Positions 58,492 through 64,000 of a DNA stretch of 64,000 nucleotides are shown here, piece by piece. The notes beneath the pieces are model-generated. The model ran no database searches and was not told the origin of the DNA. It was given only the letters and a program-made list of their open reading frames with translations. The first letter of the stretch is position 1, and each line of letters begins with the position of its first letter. The DNA is from Oscillospiraceae bacterium (GTDB lineage Bacteria; Bacillota; Clostridia; Oscillospirales; Ruminococcaceae). The position numbers and the translations under genes were made by a program. The DNA is taken from contig JAJQBX010000032.1 in the NCBI GenBank assembly GCA_021203065.1, positions 434,001 to 498,000 on the forward strand. Direction: 5' to 3'.

Positions 58492-59466
58492 ATGAATCTT
58501 GACTTTATGAAAGAATTTCACGAATACGCCGGCGTGAAGACCGTTGGAATTCCAAGAGCTCTGCAATATTACAGATATGGCAGGCTCTGGCTCGAATTCT
58601 TCAAAGGCTTGGGGCTTGAATGCGTAGTAAGTGAACCAACAACAAAAGATATTCTGACTGCAGGAGTCAACCGTTCTATCGACGAGGCTTGCTATTCGAT
58701 TAAGGTCTATTTCGGACATGTTGACAGCCTCATCGGAAAATGCGACGCAGTTTTCGTTCCGAGAATCGCAGGATTTGGGATAAGAGACAAGTTCTGCACC
58801 AGATTTGAAGCTCTTTATGATGTCGTGTCTACTGTTTTTGCAGACAAAGGAATCAGGGTTATCACCCTTTCCCACGACTGGCATTCGGAAAACGACATTG
58901 AAGAGGACTATATCGAGCTTGGAATGAAGCTCGGCAAGTCGAAAAAAGAAGCGAAGAAGGCTTATTCTCAGGCAGTAAAGGTGGCTCAGCAGGCTTCTCA
59001 GCAAGAAGCTAAGGAGCAAAGGCGGATGACTGTCAGCGATGATGGAGGCTTCAAGCTTCTTTTGGCGGCTCATCCCTATATTGCTCATGATCCCTATATA
59101 GGAGGACAGGTTGAGAGCTTTCTTAATGGCTTGGGCTGCAAGGTTCTCTATGTCGACAGGGCGAATACCCGGGCGGCTGTAAAGAGAAGTCAGGCTATAG
59201 TCAGCACACTTCCTTGGATTGAGAGCCGGGAGATTTTAGGAACTATTGACTTGTACAAAAACAAGCTTGACGGAATTATCCTCATGAGCGCATATCCCTG
59301 CTGTACTGATTCTATGGCAAACGAGTATATACTCAGAACGGTTAAGAACATTCCGATTTTGCAGGTAACAATGGACGTTCAGGACGGCACTGCAGGTCTT
59401 GAAACAAGGCTTGAGAGCTTCGTGGACATTATTAAATTCAGAGAAAGCGGCGGCTATGGCAACTGA
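58492..59466 (+). CDS. acyl-CoA dehydratase activase-related protein (COG3580-like)
   Basis: About 324 residues from the ATG at 58492 (AAGG seven bases upstream). It resembles the 2-hydroxyglutaryl-CoA dehydratase/activase-related family COG3580: KTVGIPRALQYYRYGRLWLEF at the start, RSIDEACYSIKVYFGHVD with a conserved Cys, ANTRAA and MSAYPCCTDSMANEY with a Cys pair, then DVQDGTAGLETRLESFVDI. Cysteines in such proteins are likely iron-sulfur ligands. It is the first of three linked genes whose third is the ATPase activase. In many species these modules are fused in one ~1400-residue polypeptide. Substrate unknown. Confidence 0.85.
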   Translation: MNLDFMKEFHEYAGVKTVGIPRALQYYRYGRLWLEFFKGLGLECVVSEPTTKDILTAGVNRSIDEACYSIKVYFGHVDSLIGKCDAVFVPRIAGFGIRDKFCTRFEALYDVVSTVFADKGIRVITLSHDWHSENDIEEDYIELGMKLGKSKKEAKKAYSQAVKVAQQASQQEAKEQRRMTVSDDGGFKLLLAAHPYIAHDPYIGGQVESFLNGLGCKVLYVDRANTRAAVKRSQAIVSTLPWIESREILGTIDLYKNKLDGIILMSAYPCCTDSMANEYILRTVKNIPILQVTMDVQDGTAGLETRLESFVDIIKFRESGGYGN

Positions 59467-60568
59467 TAAGAAAAAGAACAAGAATACAAATAATCTCGGT
59501 AGCAGAAGAAAAGTGGCTCTCCCGACATTCAGTAACTACAATCTTGCTTTCAAGTATTTTGTGGAACAGGGCGTCGGTGCGGAGTGTATTCTTCCTGCCG
59601 CTCATACAAAGAAGACCGTTCACTTCGGCGAGCTTAACAGTCCGGACTTTGTCTGCACTCCTTTCAAGCACACCTTGGGAAGCATGATTGAGATGCTTGA
59701 GCTTGGTGCTGACACTCTTGTGGAGATTGGCGGACCATGCAGGCTTGGATTCTACGGAGAGCTTCAGGAGAAGATTCTTCGGGACATGGGCTATGAGTTC
59801 ACGATGATAAATTTTGATTTCCTCAAGGACAAGAAAAAGAGCGAATGGCTCAAGGTTATAAAGTCGGTTAATCCCGATGTCAAATATCCGCAGATGATTC
59901 TTGAGGCGACAAACACCGTGAAAATGGTCAAGTATCTCGACGAAATCGAGGAGCTTTACCATGCAAATCTCGGCTTTGAAGCAAACCCCGGCGCATACGA
60001 CAAGATTTACAGGGATTTTCTTTTCGATATGCAGATGGCGGCTTCGGGAAATGACATCAAGAACGCCTATCGTAAAGCCAAGATGGCTATGGACGATGAG
60101 CCGCTCAACAAACCGGATATGCCTCTGAAAGTTGGCATTGTCGGCGAGTATTACACCATCATGGATAAGTTTTCGAACCTTGATGTTGAAAACAAGCTCT
60201 GCAGGATGGGAATTGAAGTCCACAGGCTTATGAACATGACTAACTACAACCTCGGAGGAAGCGAGCAGAAGCTGTTCCCTGCGGCAAGAAGCTATATGAA
60301 GTTTCCGATGGGTCCTACGAGTGCCACTACCGTTGCTGCCGCTGAAAAGTATGCAAAGCAAGGCTTCGACGGATTAGTTCACGTAAAGTGCTTCGGATGC
60401 ACGCCTGAGGTCGACGTTATGCCGCTTCTGCAGAAGCTTTCGCAGGACTATCATATACCCGTGCTGTATCTCAGCTACGACACACAGACCTCAGACACCG
60501 GGCTTGACACCCGTCTTGAGGCATTCTATGACATGATTTCACTCAAAAAGAAGGTACTTAACAATTGA
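59456..60568 (+). CDS. 2-hydroxyacyl-CoA dehydratase homologue (COG3581-like)
   Basis: About 370 residues from the ATG at 59456, overlapping the previous gene by 11 bases. A Lys/Asn-rich start leads into VALPTFSNYNLAFKYFVEQG; VCTPFKHTLGSMIEMLELGA and EIGGPCRLGFYGELQEKIL carry conserved cysteines, and HVKCFGCTPEVDVMPLLQKL near residue 315 resembles the cysteine-rich cluster site of HgdB-type subunits; LYLSYDTQTSDTGLDTRLEAF ends the domain. The homology to HgdB/YjiM is to the radical dehydratase fold, but a bona fide dehydratase activity is not established for this branch. Confidence 0.85.
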   Translation: MATDKKKNKNTNNLGSRRKVALPTFSNYNLAFKYFVEQGVGAECILPAAHTKKTVHFGELNSPDFVCTPFKHTLGSMIEMLELGADTLVEIGGPCRLGFYGELQEKILRDMGYEFTMINFDFLKDKKKSEWLKVIKSVNPDVKYPQMILEATNTVKMVKYLDEIEELYHANLGFEANPGAYDKIYRDFLFDMQMAASGNDIKNAYRKAKMAMDDEPLNKPDMPLKVGIVGEYYTIMDKFSNLDVENKLCRMGIEVHRLMNMTNYNLGGSEQKLFPAARSYMKFPMGPTSATTVAAAEKYAKQGFDGLVHVKCFGCTPEVDVMPLLQKLSQDYHIPVLYLSYDTQTSDTGLDTRLEAFYDMISLKKKVLNN

Positions 60569-61533
60569 ATAAAGCTAAAGCATATATAGGAATTGACATC
60601 GGATCTATATCTACGAAAGGTGTAATTATCGATGAGTCAAAAAACATAATTGCATCCTCATACTTATGGACGGAGGGCAACCCGGTTGGAGCTGTGAGAA
60701 ACCTCTTAGGAGTACTTAAGGAGCAGTTCGACGATGAGAAGTACACGATAGTCTCCTCCGGAACTACCGGAAGCGCAAGGCGGCTTATCGGCGCAATGAT
60801 CGGCGCAGGAGTTGTCAAGAATGAGATTACCGCACACGCAGTCGGAACTACAACCATTCACCCGGACGTGAGAACCATCTTCGAGATTGGCGGACAGGAT
60901 TCAAAGATAATTCTCGTTGAAAACGGCATCGCTGTTGACTACGCAATGAATACCCTTTGTGCCGCAGGAACGGGAGCTTTCTTATCCAGTCAGGCGCACA
61001 GACTGGGAGTCGAGGTTGAAGAGTTCGGCGAGATTGCACTCAAGTCGAAGCATCCGACGCCCATAGCCGCAAGATGCACTGTGTTTGCGGAATCTGATCT
61101 TGTGCACAAAATTCAGATGGGTCATTCAAGAGAGGACATTATTGCAGGACTTTGCCGTGCGGTTGCTTCTAATTATCTCAACAATGTCGCAAAGGGCAAG
61201 AAGATCGTCTCCCCTATCGTCTTCCAAGGCGGTGTCAGCAAGAATCAGGGCGTTGTAAAAGCGTTTTCGGACGAGCTTGGGGTTCCGGTTGCCGTTGACG
61301 AAAACGGTCACCTCATGGGTGCATACGGCTCTGCAATTCTTGCCATGGAATCAAGAAAGGAAGCTCCGTTTACATTTGATGTCGGAGAGATGGACTTCGT
61401 TACGAAAGAGATCACCTGCGGAAAGTGCTCGAATCACTGCGAGATTATCTGCGTTTCAAGAGACGGCACTCTCATCGACTCATGGGGCAACCGCTGTGAA
61501 AAGGGCGAGATAAAAGCCCACGCAAAGAAATAA
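60565..61533 (+). CDS. acyl-CoA dehydratase activase (HgdC/BadF-type ATPase)
   Basis: A 322-residue ASKHA-fold ATPase with a bridging [4Fe-4S] cluster that drives one-electron reduction of 2-hydroxyacyl-CoA dehydratases. YIGIDIGSISTKGVIIDESK is the phosphate motif, EIGGQDSKIILVENG follows, TLCAAGTGAFLSSQ and AARCTVFAESDLVHK carry the two cluster cysteines, and FQGGVSKNQGVVKAF is the adenosine region. A C-terminal extra cysteine segment CGKCSNHCEIICVSR is notable. The start is a TTG at 60565 overlapping the previous stop (TTGA). Completes the three-gene unit. Confidence 0.93.
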   Translation: MNKAKAYIGIDIGSISTKGVIIDESKNIIASSYLWTEGNPVGAVRNLLGVLKEQFDDEKYTIVSSGTTGSARRLIGAMIGAGVVKNEITAHAVGTTTIHPDVRTIFEIGGQDSKIILVENGIAVDYAMNTLCAAGTGAFLSSQAHRLGVEVEEFGEIALKSKHPTPIAARCTVFAESDLVHKIQMGHSREDIIAGLCRAVASNYLNNVAKGKKIVSPIVFQGGVSKNQGVVKAFSDELGVPVAVDENGHLMGAYGSAILAMESRKEAPFTFDVGEMDFVTKEITCGKCSNHCEIICVSRDGTLIDSWGNRCEKGEIKAHAKK

Positions 61534-61581
61534 TAATCAGTATAGTCGTTATATCATATCCGGAGAGGAGTGTTCCAGAAA

Positions 61582-62958
61582 ATGAAAAAGATGCTCTCTA
61601 TAGTTGTCTGTATAGTGTTTACTGCCGTCATGCTCACCTGCAATGTGTCTGCAGTGACATTCACACCCGACTTTGAGGTTTATTCGGAAGCGGTTTATCT
61701 TGTAAGCCTTGATACAGGCGACGTCGTCTACTCTAAAAACGCTGACGAACAGCTTGTTCCTGCTTCGCTGACCAAAATTATGACAGCCGTCATTCTTTTG
61801 GAGCAGTTTCAGGATGACATTTCCGCTCTCTCGACAACCTATGTTTGCGGAACGTCGGAATGCTTTGACGAGTTATACCTCACCGGATGTTCGACAGCTG
61901 ACATACAGATTGGCGAAATGGTTTCCTACAAGGACTTGCTCTATGCTCTGATGCTTCGCTCTGCGTGCGAAGCGGCGAATATCATCGCATATAACGTTGC
62001 AGGAAGTCTTGAAAACTTCGTTGAAATGATGAACGACAAGGCAGAAGAGCTCGGATGTGAGAATACACACTTCACAAACGCTCATGGGCTTTTTGTCGAC
62101 GATCACTATACGACAGCACACGATATGGCTATCATCACGCAGTATGCGATGACGCTTCCTATGTTCACCGAAATAGCCTGCACAGAAAGCTATACTATGG
62201 AAGCGACTGCTTATCACACGTCTGAGCGCACCATCACTCACACCAACTACATGATGTCAAAGACCAATGGCGGCGATTATTACTACGAATACGTCAAAGG
62301 AATCAAAACGGGTACACTCGACGAAGCCGGCAGATGCCTCGTTTCGCTTGCATATAAGGATGGCTACAGCTATCTTCTGGTCACATTGGGAGCTCCACAG
62401 TATGACGACAACGGAAACACCGTTTACTACAACTTCATCGACCACAAGAACATCTATGAATGGGCTTTTTCCAATCTTGTCTACACTGAGATAATTGCTG
62501 GAACAGAGGAGAAAGCAGAGGTTGCTGTTGAGTATGGCGACGGACAGGATTATGTCATAGTAGTACCTGCTGAGTCGTTCTCGATGATGTGGAATTCTAA
62601 CATACTGACAAGCTCCATCCACGAGGTGATTACTCTTAGCACCGATGTCGTTGCCCCGGTAAGTGCCGGGGACGTTCTGGGAACACTTGAACTGCAATAT
62701 GGCGGCGAAACACTTGCGGTGATAGATCTTGTCGCTGCTACTGACCTTGCACGCTCAGAGAGTGCAGAAACTCTTGCTATCATGCAGAGCTTCATCGGGT
62801 CGGATCAGTTCTACAGAGCAGTAATGTACAGTGCTATATTTTTTCTTGTCTATACTGTTCTGATTATCGTTCTGAAAATTGTCTTCCACAGAATAAACAA
62901 GAAGCGTGTCAAGGTATATGCCACTCCAAAGCGGCAGTCTTCAAAAAAGAAATGGTAA
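61582..62958 (+). CDS. D-alanyl-D-alanine carboxypeptidase (DacA/DacF-type PBP)
   Basis: A 458-residue low-molecular-weight penicillin-binding protein that trims the terminal D-Ala of peptidoglycan stem peptides. A signal peptide (MLSIVVCIVFTAVMLTCNVSA) precedes the S11 peptidase domain with SxxK in PASLTKIMTA (~61), SxN in RSACEAANIIAY (~132) and KTG in GIKTGTLDEAG (~238). A beta domain follows from about 300, and a C-terminal membrane anchor (YSAIFFLVYTVLIIVLKIVF) with a basic end holds it at the membrane. The ATG at 61582 is preferred over GTG 61570 because GAGGAG lies upstream of it. A DacF/DacB sporulation-specific role is possible but not shown. Confidence 0.9.
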   Translation: MKKMLSIVVCIVFTAVMLTCNVSAVTFTPDFEVYSEAVYLVSLDTGDVVYSKNADEQLVPASLTKIMTAVILLEQFQDDISALSTTYVCGTSECFDELYLTGCSTADIQIGEMVSYKDLLYALMLRSACEAANIIAYNVAGSLENFVEMMNDKAEELGCENTHFTNAHGLFVDDHYTTAHDMAIITQYAMTLPMFTEIACTESYTMEATAYHTSERTITHTNYMMSKTNGGDYYYEYVKGIKTGTLDEAGRCLVSLAYKDGYSYLLVTLGAPQYDDNGNTVYYNFIDHKNIYEWAFSNLVYTEIIAGTEEKAEVAVEYGDGQDYVIVVPAESFSMMWNSNILTSSIHEVITLSTDVVAPVSAGDVLGTLELQYGGETLAVIDLVAATDLARSESAETLAIMQSFIGSDQFYRAVMYSAIFFLVYTVLIIVLKIVFHRINKKRVKVYATPKRQSSKKKW

Positions 62959-62964
62959 TAAGCA

Positions 62965-62996
62965 CGGCTGAGCATCAGACGCTCAGCCGCTTTTTT
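62965..62996 (+). terminator. terminator after the carboxypeptidase gene
   Basis: Stem CGGCTGAGC/GCTCAGCCG followed by CTTTTTT on the plus strand; it overlaps the last codons region of the convergent GH94-like gene. Confidence 0.88.
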
Positions 62997-64000
62997 ATTG
63001 CTTGTCAAATTCAATCTCAGCGTCAATAAGGGGCTTTTTTCTTATGAGCTTGCCGTTCTTAAGCCTGAGACCAAGTATATCCTCTGTCAGTGCACGGTAG
63101 TACCACGCCGCAGAGCCAGTGTAGATTGACCAGCCTCCACGGGAATAGCAGTTCTTATTTGAATAGACATCGCCGCAGATATAGTACGGCTCGGTTTTAT
63201 AACGGGTGTAGCCACCGTCTTTCGAGCGAAGAATAGGGTTGAGAGATTTGAGGATACCAAAGCCCTCTTCGGTGAGTCCTGCCTCGATACAAGCCATTCC
63301 AAGCCAGATTGCGGCATGGGTGTACTGACCTCCGTTTTCACGGATACCGTCAGGATAGCTTGCGATATAGCCAATTTCTGCCCTTGCGTTATCTGCGAAA
63401 GGCGGATAAAAGAGCCTGACAACGCCGTTTTCAGTGTCGGCGAGCCTTGAGCAGGTTTCCTTAAGCGCAGATTTCGTGAATTCTCTATCGGGCAGGTCGG
63501 CGAACTGAGCGAATGACTGAGTAATTGAATCGAGCTTGCAGGAAACGGAGCTTTCTGAGCCTAAAACAGCTCCGGTATCTGTATAAGCTCTCAGATACCA
63601 CTTCTCTCCTCTGCCACTTCGAAGTATTGCTGATTCTATTGCTTTTGCTTTTTCTGACAGATCATTGTCAGTGCTACGAAGCTTTGAAAATCGCTTCCAA
63701 ACCATGAGATAGAATTCGCTCAGCCAGACCGACTCGCCAATCCCCTTTTCGCCTAAGCTTGAAAAGCCGTCGTTCCAGTCGCCTGTACCGATGAGAAGCA
63801 AGCCGTGCTTGCCGGTTCTTGATCCGACATATTTAAGAGCACGGATACAGTGTTCATAGATGCTTTCCCTGAGAAATGTTCTGTAGACTTCGCCGCATCT
63901 GTCCCGCTCCGATTCGGAAAGGGTGATTCCGGCAGAATATGCGACTTTTACGTCGAGAATGCTCCGGTCGCCTGTCTTTTCGACATACTCACAGACGGCG
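62995..64000 (-). CDS. GH94-like glycoside phosphorylase, 3' portion (5' end outside window)
   Basis: About 334 C-terminal residues; the frame is open to the right edge, so the N-terminus is missing. The stretch YEHCIRALKYVGSRTGKHG then LLLIGTGDWNDGFSSLGEKG and GESVWLSEFYLMVWKRF is the catalytic core of GH94 phosphorylases and the GH36-type/NdvB-like domains, with the general-acid Asp in GDWNDG. Later motifs GGQYTHAAIWLGMACIEAG and SRGGWSIYTGSAAWYYRALTE are also typical. Likely a disaccharide or oligosaccharide phosphorylase (cellobiose, chitobiose, 1,2-beta-glucan type); specificity cannot be read from this part. Confidence 0.85.
   Translation of the reverse strand, partial: AVCEYVEKTGDRSILDVKVAYSAGITLSESERDRCGEVYRTFLRESIYEHCIRALKYVGSRTGKHGLLLIGTGDWNDGFSSLGEKGIGESVWLSEFYLMVWKRFSKLRSTDNDLSEKAKAIESAILRSGRGEKWYLRAYTDTGAVLGSESSVSCKLDSITQSFAQFADLPDREFTKSALKETCSRLADTENGVVRLFYPPFADNARAEIGYIASYPDGIRENGGQYTHAAIWLGMACIEAGLTEEGFGILKSLNPILRSKDGGYTRYKTEPYYICGDVYSNKNCYSRGGWSIYTGSAAWYYRALTEDILGLRLKNGKLIRKKPLIDAEIEFDKQ

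Noticed and set aside
59438..60361. 307-codon minus-strand open frame opposite the COG3581-like gene
   Set aside because: Antisense shadow; no ribosome site or recognised motif.

Overview
The window looks like a core chromosomal segment of a strictly anaerobic, spore-forming Firmicute of class Clostridia, probably a gut or rumen member of the Ruminococcaceae/Oscillospiraceae group. The evidence is the spoIIAA-spoIIAB-sigF operon and spmA/spmB, an oxygen-independent ribonucleotide reductase (nrdD/nrdG), pyruvate-phosphate dikinase with a GTP-type PEP carboxykinase, 2-hydroxyacyl-CoA-dehydratase-like proteins, plant-polysaccharide glycosidases (GH43, GH27, GH94-like), CIRCE and T-box regulation, and moderate G+C. 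The placement is inferred from gene content and no sequence search was run. I saw no rRNA, tRNA, insertion sequence, prophage or CRISPR array.

Layout. 1-5190 (minus): a truncated esterase, a small DUF6514-type protein, and a nucleoside-salvage cluster deoC-deoD-deoB-cdd-deoA that converts (deoxy)nucleosides to bases and central-carbon intermediates. 5242-9754 (minus): nrdD-nrdG and a peptide-type binding lipoprotein, headed by tandem NrdR boxes. 10085-11437 (minus): a DUF4358 lipoprotein and an SGNH hydrolase, divergent from asnB (11647-13473, plus). 13512-18208 (minus): GH43, a type II P-type ATPase and mntP, with a manganese (yybP-ykoY) riboswitch in front of mntP. 18598-21320 (minus): folD, lgt with a long acidic tail and a tiny overlapping upstream ORF, and an AbrB regulator. 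21475-22580 (plus): spmA/spmB. 22567-32128 (minus): ymdB-like phosphodiesterase, ttcA-like gene, pckA, a DUF6320 membrane protein, an esterase-acyltransferase fusion and ppdK. 32389-37931 (plus): glmU-pth-mfd. 38012-47539 (minus): a MacB-like ABC exporter, GH27 with a frameshifted small zinc-ribbon gene, then dnaJ-dnaK-grpE-hrcA under CIRCE. 47748-49222 (plus): the spoIIA operon. 49257-55083 (minus): a CPBP protease, valS with a T-box leader, an ECF S component and coaX. 55276-56340 (plus): an FkbM methyltransferase. 56630-58115 (minus): thiT-thiN behind a TPP riboswitch. 58492-62958 (plus): a three-gene 2-hydroxyacyl-CoA dehydratase/activase set and a D,D-carboxypeptidase. 62995-end (minus): a GH94-like phosphorylase fragment.

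Most of the window is ordinary housekeeping. The items most worth following up are: (a) two genes whose reading frame breaks at an A-run, sigF and the small cysteine-rich ORF after GH27; (b) a TGTAAC-N5-TGTAAC-type direct repeat set at nearly the same distance upstream of two promoters, that of asnB and that of an apparent non-coding transcript near 56.4-56.6 kb; (c) the P-type ATPase that appears to share the manganese riboswitch with mntP; (d) the acidic tail and overlapping upstream mini-ORF of lgt; (e) the esterase-acyltransferase fusion next to a DUF6320 gene; (f) a short structured transcript ahead of the ttcA-like gene. I did not find a clearly new multi-gene system.
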